From: Pseudomonas sp. ML2-2023-3
Lineage (GTDB): Bacteria > Pseudomonadota > Gammaproteobacteria > Pseudomonadales > Pseudomonadaceae
Assembly (NCBI RefSeq): GCF_037055275.1
Contig: NZ_CP146343.1
Span: 3,816,501-3,880,500 of the forward strand
DNA: 64,000 nt
Direction of reading: 5' to 3'
Shown piece by piece: positions 53,725 to 62,343 of this stretch. A program made the translations under genes and the position numbers. Below the pieces are notes generated by a model that saw only the letters and a program-made list of their open reading frames with translations, made no database searches and was not told where the DNA came from. How positions within the stretch are numbered: the stretch's first letter is position 1; each line of letters begins with the position of its first letter.

Positions 53725-55155
53725 ATGACTCATGATCATTCTCCATCTGACATTGACCTGGTCCCCGAACCGCAAGAACACAAGAAAGACTTGCACCGCG
53801 CTGCCTGGGCCTGCTCCTTGGGCAGTGCTCTGGAATATTACGACTTTGCCCTCTATACGTTGGCTGCCGCACTGATTTTCGGGCCGCTGTTCTTTCCTGA
53901 ACAGACCCGTACCATGAGCCTCATCGCCAGCTTCGGTACTTACTTCCTGGGTTTTGCCATTCGCCCCCTCGGCGGCGTGCTGTTCGGCATGATCGGAGAC
54001 CGCGTAGGGCGCAAATTCGTGCTGACATCCACCGTGCTGCTGATGGGTGTTTCCAGCACCCTGATTGGCGCCCTGCCCACTTTTGAACAGGTCGGTTATC
54101 TGGCACCGGTCCTGCTGGTGGTTCTGCGTCTGCTCCAAGGCCTGGGCGCAGGTGCCGAGCAGGCAGGCGCAGCCGTCATGATGACCGAGTACGCCCCCGA
54201 AGGCAGACGCGGTTTCTATGCCGCCTTGCCATTCCTTGGGATCCAGCTGGGCACCATCCTTGCGGCGCTGGTGTACTTTTTGGTCATCAGCAGCAGTGAC
54301 AACGTGCTGGAGAGCGGGCTTTGGCGCATACCGTTTTTCAGCAGCGTGGTGATCGTTGCCCTGGGCCTGTACATGCGTTTGTCGCTCAAGGAATCGCCGA
54401 CATTTATCCGCCTCAAGGCACTCAAGCGCGTCTGCGACAACCCGCTTAAAAGTGCCATGAAGCACTCCAAGCCCACCCTGCTGCTCGGCATCGGCCTGCG
54501 CCTGGGAGAAAACGGCGGTTCTTCGATTTATCAAGCCCTGGCCGTGAGCTACATCGTTGGCGTAGTTGGCCTGCAAGGCCCGGTGGGTGTGCTGACATTG
54601 ATCTGCGCTGCCAGTCTCGGCGCGCTGACCGTACCGATTGCCGGCAAACTCAGCGACCGCTTTGGTCGTGTGGTGGTCTACCGGGCTTTTGCCATGCTGC
54701 AACTGGTATTGGCTTTTCCGGTGTGGTGGGTACTGAGTCAGGGCAATGTGGTGGCGAGCATCATTGCCATCTCCATCGCGCTGGGCATCGGTACCTGGGG
54801 GATGTTCGGTACGCAAGCGGCGCTTATGCCCGAGCTGTTTGGTTCGCGTCACCGTTACATGGGCGTTTCCATCGCCAGGGAAGCCTCGGCCGTGATCGCG
54901 GGTGGCATTGCGCCCTTGATCGGCGCAGGCCTTATCGCCCTGGTCGTGGCCAGCCACGATGGCGACGCCAGCGCGGGCATTGGCGCCTGGCTGCCGATTG
55001 CCTGCTACCTGTCGCTACTGACGCTGATCACCCTTTACACCACCTTCAAAACTCCGGAAACACTCAACCGCGATCTGGACGAACCCCGTGATGCCTGGGA
55101 GATGATGCCCGCCCACAACGTCTCGAACATAACACCGCAGCCAGTCGTGCCGTGA
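53725..55155 (+). CDS. MFS permease, metabolite:H+ symporter (MHS) family
   Basis: A 476-residue transporter with 12 helices; typical MHS features are ASALEYYDFALYTLAAALIF-like start (here GSALEYYDFALYTLAA), FGMIGDRVGRKFVL, ALPTFEQVGYLAPVLLVVLRLLQGLGAGAEQAGA (in parts) and GKLSDRFGRVVVYRAF. Relatives carry shikimate, alpha-ketoglutarate, proline/betaine. The permease gene follows the shikimate-dehydrogenase-like gene by 60 bases and is the last of the set; a hairpin terminator lies after it. Confidence 0.9.
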   Translation: MTHDHSPSDIDLVPEPQEHKKDLHRAAWACSLGSALEYYDFALYTLAAALIFGPLFFPEQTRTMSLIASFGTYFLGFAIRPLGGVLFGMIGDRVGRKFVLTSTVLLMGVSSTLIGALPTFEQVGYLAPVLLVVLRLLQGLGAGAEQAGAAVMMTEYAPEGRRGFYAALPFLGIQLGTILAALVYFLVISSSDNVLESGLWRIPFFSSVVIVALGLYMRLSLKESPTFIRLKALKRVCDNPLKSAMKHSKPTLLLGIGLRLGENGGSSIYQALAVSYIVGVVGLQGPVGVLTLICAASLGALTVPIAGKLSDRFGRVVVYRAFAMLQLVLAFPVWWVLSQGNVVASIIAISIALGIGTWGMFGTQAALMPELFGSRHRYMGVSIAREASAVIAGGIAPLIGAGLIALVVASHDGDASAGIGAWLPIACYLSLLTLITLYTTFKTPETLNRDLDEPRDAWEMMPAHNVSNITPQPVVP

Positions 55156-55162
55156 TGATCAC

Positions 55163-55198
55163 CCGCTGCGGGAGCGAGCCTGCTCGCTCCCGCAGCGG
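55163..55198. terminator. bidirectional hairpin between MHS and pvsE-like genes
   Basis: Perfect 16-base arms ccgctgcgggagcgag and ctcgctcccgcagcgg around a 4-base loop (cctg). It lies between convergent genes (stops at 55155 and 55211) and is REP-derived in sequence. No long T run. Confidence 0.7.
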
Positions 55199-55210
55199 TA
55201 CTGCTCAGCC

Positions 55211-56401
55211 TCAACCCTCGATAAACACCTTCAGTGGCGGCTCGTGCATCAGGAAGTTCTGATGCGAGATGTTCCAGGCATAAGCCCCCGCCAGGGTGAA
55301 CACCAGCAAATCACCCATCGCCAGTTGCGCCACGGGTTGCCGTCTGGCCAGCACATCCTTTGGCGTACATAACTGCCCCACCAGCGTGACCTCCTGATCA
55401 CTGATCTGAGCTGGCTGAGTGCCTCGTACTACCGTGAACGGATGGTCATGGCCTTGAGCAGCAGGCGTGCGGAAGTGATGCGTACCGCCGCGGCCAATGG
55501 CAAAAAACTCGCCATGACTGCTTTTTATGTCCAGTACCTGCATGACGTAGTAGCCACAGGCAGCACTGATAAATCGGCCAATCTCGAAACGAATGCAGGT
55601 GGCGCCCATGTCGTACTCATCGATCAAACCCTGCAGGCCCTGACAGAACCGTGGCCAGTCGAACGACTGCGCCGGGTCCTGATAGTGGATGCCCATGCCT
55701 CCGCCGACATTCAGGATCGGCAGTTGCAGGCCGTTGTCGGCGCACAGCTTGCGGAATGTCAGGAAGTAGCTGCGAATCAACTCCAGGTGCGCGTCCACAT
55801 CCAGCTGGTGTGACAGAAGATGGAAGTGCAGCCCCTTTAGCTCCAGAGACGGCTCTTCACGCAGTAGGTGCAGGGCACTGGCGAGCCCCTCTTCATCCAG
55901 ACCGAATGGCGTGGGTTTGCCTCCCATGACCAATCGGCTTTGCGGTGCCTGGGCCAGCTTCAGATTCAATCGCAGCATGACCGGTGCCTGCACGCCACGC
56001 TCACGGGCGATGCGTGCCAGGCTGCGCAATTCGGTCACGCTCTCCACATGAAACGCCGATATCCGGTGCTGCAGGGCGAGATCCAGCTCGCGATCAAGCT
56101 TGCCGGGGCCGCCAAAAATCAGCGGCTGGTCGGGGCACTGGTCATGCAGCCACGTCAGTTCGCCGCCTGAAGCAGCTTCAAAGCCATCGACCCAAGGGGC
56201 AAGGGATTTCAGCACCCGGGCTTCCGGATTGGCCTTGGCGGCGTAGAACAGTTCACAGCTTTTGGGCAGTACCTGGCGCATTGCCTTTACGTGCCGTTCA
56301 AGGGCAGGCAGGTCGTAAACGTAGGCACATAATGGCCCGTCGTGCTCAGCCTTGAGCTGCTCGATGCAGTGGGTGACGGATGCAGGAAGGCTCATGCGCA
56401 T
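55211..56401 (-). CDS. pvsE: PLP-dependent decarboxylase, PvsE-like
   Basis: A 396-residue fold-type III decarboxylase of the DAP/ornithine type. The PLP lysine is K56 in LFYAAKANPE; the glycine-rich phosphate loop is VGGGMGIHY; the C-terminal active-site region has VGQLCTPKDVLARR, where the substrate-specific Cys sits. In vibrioferrin synthesis PvsE decarboxylates the serine-derived moiety to give the ethanolamine part. It overlaps the preceding pvsD-like gene by 10 bases; a second ATG at 56395 would give an ATGA overlap. Confidence 0.88.
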   Translation of the reverse strand: MRMSLPASVTHCIEQLKAEHDGPLCAYVYDLPALERHVKAMRQVLPKSCELFYAAKANPEARVLKSLAPWVDGFEAASGGELTWLHDQCPDQPLIFGGPGKLDRELDLALQHRISAFHVESVTELRSLARIARERGVQAPVMLRLNLKLAQAPQSRLVMGGKPTPFGLDEEGLASALHLLREEPSLELKGLHFHLLSHQLDVDAHLELIRSYFLTFRKLCADNGLQLPILNVGGGMGIHYQDPAQSFDWPRFCQGLQGLIDEYDMGATCIRFEIGRFISAACGYYVMQVLDIKSSHGEFFAIGRGGTHHFRTPAAQGHDHPFTVVRGTQPAQISDQEVTLVGQLCTPKDVLARRQPVAQLAMGDLLVFTLAGAYAWNISHQNFLMHEPPLKVFIEG

Positions 56402-58167
56402 TGGCTCTTTTCAATGATAGCCAGCGGACTGGGCAACAGGGTGTAACCGGCTTCACGGTCGGCGCGCATCATCAGGCGTGTCATGAAGTTCTCTTTGCTC
56501 GGCAATGGTGCACCGGCGCACAACGCTCGCAGGGGCTCGGGGTGGCCAAGCCGCTCTGATTGCACCTGCAGCAGGTCGCCGATACGTGCCCACAGTTGTT
56601 GCTCCAGGGCAGTGCTGCCGCTGGCCAGATGGAACACTGCCTCGCCCAGATTGTTCACCAGGGCGCAGTAGCCCACCCGCTGCCAGGCTTTTTGTGCGCT
56701 GTAGTACACCGAGCTGCGGGTGCGCTCATCCAGTGCGCTGAGGCGTTCAGCGGGCCAGATTTCAGGGACCAGCTTGGTGCCTTCAAGGTCTCGAATCCAC
56801 ACCTGGCTTGGCAGCCCATCCTCGGCGAAACCGATGACCGTATTCTGCAAGTGCGGCTCCAGCGCTACGCCCTCACGGAACAGGCAATACAGTACGCCGC
56901 CAAGCATCTGGGCAGCATAGGCATCCAGCCAGTTCAGGGTGGCGAGCTCAATGCCCAGACCGGCGCGGTCGGCATAGCGCTGTACCTGTTCGCGGCACAC
57001 GCTGCGACCCTGTTGATCCCAGGTGAACAGCGCCATTGCCACTTGCGGCTGATACCGCTCGCGGTCTGCGGCGCAGAGGTTTTCCCGGTACACGATACCG
57101 AAGCATTCAGTGACTTCCCGGGCCTGTTCAAGGGTGCCCAAAGCACTGAGGTCCAGGCTGGTGGCACTGGGTTCGGGCATCAGCCTGAAACCAGGTTGCT
57201 GCATCGCCAGCTCGTTCATGACAGGGCCGAGCAGCCGGGTCAGAGCGACGGCACTGTCAAGCTCATACCAGGCGTTCTTACGCACGCAGTTGGTCAGGCG
57301 CACGTGCATCGAGAACTTCATGAAATAGGGCAACTGCGGATGGTAAAGCGTGCGCACCGACGACGTCGGGTACATGGACTGTCCCAAAGCACCGAGGTAT
57401 GTAATCAAGCCCTGCTGCTGTGCGCGCTGCACCAGCGGGTCGGCCAGTATACGGGCGACTTCCCAGGGGTGGCACGGGTAAGCGTCGTCGCGCCCCGATA
57501 GGTCGCGCAAGGTGCTGCGCGGGTCATCGCCCTGATGCCGTATCAGCGCCGGGTCGACCTTGAACCAGTGCAATTGAAAGCGCGCCCCGACTTCCGGCGA
57601 GCAGGCCAGCAAATCGTTATGGGAAATACCTTCTCGACTCTTCGGAGTCGGATGCAGGGCGTGACCCCACAGCTGATGTTGCTCGGACGCCAGCAGGCTA
57701 TCGGCAACTTCATTGGCAGGACGGGAGTGGCGCAGAAAGGTACGGGTGATCAGCAGGCTGTTGGCGACTTGCTGCAGCATCTCGCCGACGCGCTCGGCGC
57801 CACTGAGCGGCGTACACAGCAGGCGTGCCAGCTCATGGGCGTCCAGCGGCCGCCAGCTCTGTTGGTTGCCCTTGAAATAAGGTGCGCTGAGGTAATGGCA
57901 TCGTCCCAGAAGGCTGGCGCGATCGATGCGTACCACCAACCGGCCGCCGGGCAGGCGAATGCTGATGCAACGGCCGTTGGCCTGGCGCAGGCTCATTGGC
58001 AAGTCCTGAGCCTGATAGTTCAGGTTGGCCTCATTGCGGGGCAATGCATATTCACGCAAATAGCAATTGAGCAGGCACTCAATGGCATGTCGCTGTGCTT
58101 CGCCATCAAGGGCATGGTCCTGCAGGGATACAGTGTTCAGCGAAGGGGTATGTCTTGCGAACGTCAT
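56392..58167 (-). CDS. pvsD: NIS siderophore synthetase (IucA/IucC family), PvsD-like
   Basis: A 591-residue NIS synthetase. The ATG at 58167 (GGGAGA upstream; ATGA overlap with the MFS gene stop) is preferred to a 49-residue longer frame. Family marks: SREGISHNDLLACSPEVG, HPWE (residues CHPWEVARIL), SSVRTLYHP, KFSMHVRLTNCVRKN, and a FhuF-like end. These enzymes activate a carboxylate of citrate or a derivative with ATP and condense it with an amine or alcohol. The second NIS enzyme of the locus, as in pvsBD. Confidence 0.92.
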   Translation of the reverse strand: MTFARHTPSLNTVSLQDHALDGEAQRHAIECLLNCYLREYALPRNEANLNYQAQDLPMSLRQANGRCISIRLPGGRLVVRIDRASLLGRCHYLSAPYFKGNQQSWRPLDAHELARLLCTPLSGAERVGEMLQQVANSLLITRTFLRHSRPANEVADSLLASEQHQLWGHALHPTPKSREGISHNDLLACSPEVGARFQLHWFKVDPALIRHQGDDPRSTLRDLSGRDDAYPCHPWEVARILADPLVQRAQQQGLITYLGALGQSMYPTSSVRTLYHPQLPYFMKFSMHVRLTNCVRKNAWYELDSAVALTRLLGPVMNELAMQQPGFRLMPEPSATSLDLSALGTLEQAREVTECFGIVYRENLCAADRERYQPQVAMALFTWDQQGRSVCREQVQRYADRAGLGIELATLNWLDAYAAQMLGGVLYCLFREGVALEPHLQNTVIGFAEDGLPSQVWIRDLEGTKLVPEIWPAERLSALDERTRSSVYYSAQKAWQRVGYCALVNNLGEAVFHLASGSTALEQQLWARIGDLLQVQSERLGHPEPLRALCAGAPLPSKENFMTRLMMRADREAGYTLLPSPLAIIEKSQCA

Positions 58168-59306
58168 GCCGGAATCTCCCGGGAAGTCATCAATAGTGGG
58201 CGCGCGATTACCATGGCCGCCATGGCTGCCAGGCACGCAACAAGAAACGGAGAAGCAATGCCGCAGGTCTGGCTGACCACGGCGGCGGTGACACCGGCAG
58301 CGGTACCGGCCCATTTGCCGCTGGAATCGAACCAGCCAAACATGCGCCCTGCACTGCCTTGGCGACTGCGCTGGCTCAGGCAGCGGTGCAACCCGACAAA
58401 ACTGAGCAACATGCCCGCCCCGCTGACCAGGCGCAGGGCGAATAAAGGCTCGGCCTGCACACTCCAGAACTGCAGCGCGTTACTGATTGCCAGCAGCGCC
58501 AACCCCGGCAACAGCAGGTTGCCCTGATGCTTGTGCACCCAAGGCAAGGCCAGCAGGTACACCAGATGCGGCAGGCTGTAGAGCACGCCGATCAAGGTGT
58601 CGCTGCCGATTCCCAATTGCTCGCCGAACGGCATGAAATAGGGAAAGGTGACGACCATGGCGAAGCTGAATAAAAACTGCACCGCCAGCAGCCGCGCCAT
58701 ATCTGGCGGCAGCTCACCCAATGCCTGGTTTTTTTTGCTGTCCAGAGCATGCCTGGGCTTGTCGTTGGGCAACGCCAGGACGAGCACAAAGGCCAGTAGC
58801 GGCAACCAGGCCAGATAGCTGTACAGGCTTAACCCCAGACCTTTGGAAGTCATCAGCCCCAGCAGGATCGGACCAGTGATCATCGCCAGCCGCGCCGAAT
58901 ACTGTGTCCAGTTCAGGGCTCGGGACAGGTCCCCGCCCTTGAACTGGGTCGACAGATAGGCGTTGGACGCCGCCATCGCACCACCGAAAGTGCCCTGGAT
59001 GATTAACGCCAGAACGAACACCGTCAGATTGGGGCTAAAGCCTGCCAGCAGAAAACCCGCGAAGAGCCCGGCATGAGCGCGCAGCAATGACAGGCGACAG
59101 CCGTTGCGATCGGCCCAGCGCCCCCAGATCGGCGCTGCCAGCGCGGTGCACAGTGTCGGCAATACAAACAGCACACCAATGGCCCACCCAGGGGTACCGG
59201 GCGCCAGATCGGCCAGGATGCGCGGCAGGTACAGCGGAATCCCCAGCGCCGTGAAAGCCGATAGGAAATGCCCCAGCAGGACGCTGGTGATCAGACGGCG
59301 TTGCAT
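58164..59306 (-). CDS. pvsC: MFS siderophore exporter, PvsC-like
   Basis: A 380-residue 12-helix MFS protein encoded between the two NIS synthetase genes. It has WGRWADRNGCRLSLLRAH (the MFS signature loop between helices 2 and 3) and a helix-rich rest. PvsC exports vibrioferrin in Vibrio, and its gene lies at the same place between pvsB and pvsD. It overlaps pvsB by 16 bases and pvsD by 4, so all are translationally coupled. Confidence 0.88.
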   Translation of the reverse strand: MQRRLITSVLLGHFLSAFTALGIPLYLPRILADLAPGTPGWAIGVLFVLPTLCTALAAPIWGRWADRNGCRLSLLRAHAGLFAGFLLAGFSPNLTVFVLALIIQGTFGGAMAASNAYLSTQFKGGDLSRALNWTQYSARLAMITGPILLGLMTSKGLGLSLYSYLAWLPLLAFVLVLALPNDKPRHALDSKKNQALGELPPDMARLLAVQFLFSFAMVVTFPYFMPFGEQLGIGSDTLIGVLYSLPHLVYLLALPWVHKHQGNLLLPGLALLAISNALQFWSVQAEPLFALRLVSGAGMLLSFVGLHRCLSQRSRQGSAGRMFGWFDSSGKWAGTAAGVTAAVVSQTCGIASPFLVACLAAMAAMVIARPLLMTSREIPA

Positions 59307-61072
59307 GCCCCCTCCTCCAGCAGGAAGTTCGTCGCGCTGTAGCCGTAGAACTTGTTGATATCACTGGCACCGGAATGCGCCTTGCTCAACAGGCTGCCTG
59401 CACTGAGCAGGTACTTGACCGGCAGTTTCGGGCTGTCGAGAAGCCACAGGCGTGCGTCGTCACAGTTGATGCCGTCTGTTTCGAGCTGCTCCAGACAAAG
59501 CATCAGGCGCTGACGCAACGAACCGTACAGGCTGGATCGGGAGGACAGCCCCGCGACCGCAATGGCCTCAACAATGGCCACGATGTTCAGTTGCAAGGTG
59601 ATGGTGCAGAACATCTCGGCCAAGGGCTGGGTGCTGTCGACACGAATGCGCTCATCCTGCAGCGCTGTCGGCAAATCGGCGAGATCCGGGCAGGCAGCAG
59701 CGAAGCGCTGAGGCCACAAACGAGCGGCGTCGTTGTCCTTCATCAACAGTCGCAATGGTTGCCCGGGTTCGAAAATCAGTACGGCGTTCTGCTGGTTGGC
59801 CTCCAATGCGATGCCGTAATGCAGCCAAAGCCGCAGATGCACCTGCAGCAGCAGGTCGAGATAGTCGTTGAGCCAGTGTTGCAATGAACCTGCGTAGAAG
59901 CGCTCGACCAATTGCTCAAGGAACAGCCGCCCATCGGTAAGCGGGCTGGCCAGCGCTGCGACGGGCACCAGCGTGGTGTTTTCAAGACCTGAGGGATAAC
60001 GACGCACGATGTAAGCCAGATGACGACTCTGGTCCGCATGACCGCCATGTTTTTCATCGACGTGCAGATACCGGGATGCCAGGGCCGTATCGCGCTCGGC
60101 CAAAGCCATCAAGGTGGTTTGAAACCAGTGACCGTCATACAGAGTGCTCGGTTTGATCAGGCGTAAATTGCGCGCCCCGAGGGTGCTGACCAGCAACGGC
60201 AGTTTGAGGTGCCACTGCGGTTGGTCGATGCACACCACCGTTCGCACGGACAGCGTGGGCTCGACCTGCATGGCGGTACGTGGAGCCCTGAGTGTGCCTT
60301 CGGGCAAGCCATAGTGCTCAAGTTCGTTCCAGGTCAGCGGATGAACCGGCAACAATGAATGGCTGTTGTGCAAGGTCGGCGACAGGCCGACTTCTTCAAA
60401 GTCCGGCCAATGCGGCGGCGGCAGGCTGGTCAGGGTCAGCGCCTGGTTGGGAATCGCCAGCCAGTTGAGTTCAAAGCGCGGTGCAAACTCCGGGGCGTAG
60501 CCTTTAAGCGCCGCCGCATCGAAACCGCTTTTAGCCCGCGCCGTGGGGTAGAACGGGTGATCCAGATAGCTCGCCAACTGGTCTATTTTCAACAACCGCT
60601 GTGACCAGTCCTTGAGCGCAATGACATCACCGAGACCGGGGGCACAGTGGTGATAGGCCTGATTGCACAGGGTCCGGTGTTCAGTGGCGCAATCCGCTTC
60701 TTTCAGATACGCCGCGAACAGCGCCAGGCTTTCTTCATCCAGGCCCTGACTCAAGTGGCCCAGCCATTGCGAATAGCCGCGCTGGACCTCGACCGGTTGT
60801 TGCGACGAAACCTTGATCCAGGCGTCGCCTGTACCGATCCAGTCCTGCAACGGATAGGCCCTGACAACGGGCAGCCATAGCTCGTCGGCGCCCAAATGGG
60901 CGATACGGAGCCAGTGGGCGCCGGGCTGATGATCCAGATAGGGGCTCAACGCTTCGGGCAGCGGGCCAAGCTGCCCCTGGCTGACAACCCCGCGAATGTC
61001 TTCGCGCAGGCAACAATCGATGATGCGCCGGGTGATGAAGCCCTGATCGGCGACCTCTGGTTGCAGGCTCAT
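59291..61072 (-). CDS. pvsB: NIS siderophore synthetase (IucA/IucC family), PvsB-like
   Basis: A 593-residue NIS synthetase. The ATG at 61072 forms an ATGA overlap with the stop of the ATP-grasp gene and has GGTGG upstream. Family marks: HPFYPTARAKSGFD, LLPVHPLTWNELEHY, SVRTVVCIDQPQWHLKLPL (in parts), EANQQNAVLIFEPGQPLRLLMKDND (the ATP-site lysine region) and a C-terminal FhuF-like part. PvsB condenses citrate with an amino component in vibrioferrin assembly. Confidence 0.92.
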   Translation of the reverse strand: MSLQPEVADQGFITRRIIDCCLREDIRGVVSQGQLGPLPEALSPYLDHQPGAHWLRIAHLGADELWLPVVRAYPLQDWIGTGDAWIKVSSQQPVEVQRGYSQWLGHLSQGLDEESLALFAAYLKEADCATEHRTLCNQAYHHCAPGLGDVIALKDWSQRLLKIDQLASYLDHPFYPTARAKSGFDAAALKGYAPEFAPRFELNWLAIPNQALTLTSLPPPHWPDFEEVGLSPTLHNSHSLLPVHPLTWNELEHYGLPEGTLRAPRTAMQVEPTLSVRTVVCIDQPQWHLKLPLLVSTLGARNLRLIKPSTLYDGHWFQTTLMALAERDTALASRYLHVDEKHGGHADQSRHLAYIVRRYPSGLENTTLVPVAALASPLTDGRLFLEQLVERFYAGSLQHWLNDYLDLLLQVHLRLWLHYGIALEANQQNAVLIFEPGQPLRLLMKDNDAARLWPQRFAAACPDLADLPTALQDERIRVDSTQPLAEMFCTITLQLNIVAIVEAIAVAGLSSRSSLYGSLRQRLMLCLEQLETDGINCDDARLWLLDSPKLPVKYLLSAGSLLSKAHSGASDINKFYGYSATNFLLEEGACNAV

Positions 61073-62268
61073 GCCACCACCCATTTCAGGTCGTTCAGGG
61101 TCGAACTCAGTTGCGCATCAAGGCTGACATCATCCGGCGCGATCAGGCGCAGCACACCGACATAGTCTTTGTTGGAGTGGCTGATAGTCACCGTATCCCC
61201 CGCATGCTGCAACGCCCGATAATCGCACCAGTGCCCTTCTCGCTCGACGTTGAAACTGGCGCTGGCCTGGTCCAGGCGCCCGCTGCGGTCGGCTACCAGG
61301 TAATGCACGGTGGCCTGGGCTTGCGCCGGTTGCGCAGCGCTCAGGGCGTGCCCCAAATGCACCGCGACAATACGATCGAACCACCCTTGCGGCAGCAGGC
61401 GGTCAAGCAGGAACTCCCGGCCATCCCCGATACTGCGATAGTTGATTTCAACCAGTACCGGGCCTTGGGCGGTCAGAATGAACTCGCTGTGGCACACACC
61501 GAAATTGACCCCGAATGCAGCGACTTGTGCCAGCGCCGCAGAACGCTGCGCGCAACTGAGGTGGCCGTTCCAGCGTGCGGCGAGTTCCACAAAATGCGGC
61601 GGCGCAGACAGGGTCACGTCGAAGCCGCCAATGGCTTGCAGGGTCCGTCCGTCCCCCAGGGTTTCGAGGGTGAACAACGGGCCTTCCATATAAGCTTCGA
61701 GCAACAGTGCCCGATCAGGTTGCTGCTGCCAGAACTGCTCGCAGTAAGTGCCCAGGTCGTCCGCGTTGTGACATAGCCTGACGTCCAGGCTGGCAACGCC
61801 TTCACGAGGCTTGGCCACCACCGGCCATGGCGCATCGGCCGGCAATGGGCTCTTCGATGTGAGTACCTGAAACCACGGCCCAGGCAAACCCAGTCGTTGC
61901 ATGCGCTCGCGCATGGCCGCCTTGTTCTTCGCCGCGTAACACAGTCGCCAGTCCTTGCCTGGACACTCGAATGTATCGGCCACCATCGCCGTGGCGGTTT
62001 GCAGGTGGTCGCTGTTGGAGAACACGGCCACGGGGCGCAAGCCCTGGGCGTTGAGCGTCTCGATAACTGCCAGCGGATTGAACACATCACATTCGATAAC
62101 GTGCAGCTGGTCAGGCGAAATGTGCGAGGTGGCGAGCAGACGCCGGTGCTCCTGGGCGTGATCAGTAATCACCACAACCGGCAGCCCGCGCGCGTGCGCT
62201 GCAGGCAAGAAGCCCTCGAGAATGGCTGGATGTGCGACGTGTGCAAGGATGACAAATGGACGTTGCAT
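61069..62268 (-). CDS. pvsA: ATP-grasp ligase, PvsA-like
   Basis: A 399-residue ATP-grasp enzyme. The biotin-carboxylase-like N domain (LAHVAHPAILEGFLPAAHARGLPVVVITD) is followed by the ATP-grasp fold (PWPVVAKPREGVASLDV; MEGPLFTLETLGDG; VLVEINYRSIGDGREFLL, where E/N bind Mg2+). It joins an amino acid (alanine in vibrioferrin) to a carboxylate. First biosynthetic gene of the operon, 75 bases after the receptor gene, separated by a hairpin. Confidence 0.9.
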   Translation of the reverse strand: MQRPFVILAHVAHPAILEGFLPAAHARGLPVVVITDHAQEHRRLLATSHISPDQLHVIECDVFNPLAVIETLNAQGLRPVAVFSNSDHLQTATAMVADTFECPGKDWRLCYAAKNKAAMRERMQRLGLPGPWFQVLTSKSPLPADAPWPVVAKPREGVASLDVRLCHNADDLGTYCEQFWQQQPDRALLLEAYMEGPLFTLETLGDGRTLQAIGGFDVTLSAPPHFVELAARWNGHLSCAQRSAALAQVAAFGVNFGVCHSEFILTAQGPVLVEINYRSIGDGREFLLDRLLPQGWFDRIVAVHLGHALSAAQPAQAQATVHYLVADRSGRLDQASASFNVEREGHWCDYRALQHAGDTVTISHSNKDYVGVLRLIAPDDVSLDAQLSSTLNDLKWVVA

Positions 62269-62289
62269 GGCAGTTTCCTGGGGGCAGCA

Positions 62290-62316
62290 GTTGCCCGTCC
62301 CTGAGGATCGGGCAAC
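62290..62316. terminator. intercistronic hairpin between receptor and pvsA-like gene
   Basis: Perfect 8-base arms gttgcccg and cgggcaac with an 11-base loop, in the 75-base gap between the receptor stop and the pvsA start on the minus strand. No T run. It may attenuate or stabilise, setting receptor above enzyme levels. Confidence 0.5.
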
Positions 62317-62343
62317 TGGTTCACGTAGGCGCGTGTGCGCGGG

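Noticed and set aside
53707..54957. A 416-residue minus-strand frame
   Set aside because: It is an antisense shadow of the MHS permease gene, with a His/Gln-rich composition typical of antisense frames in GC-rich genes.
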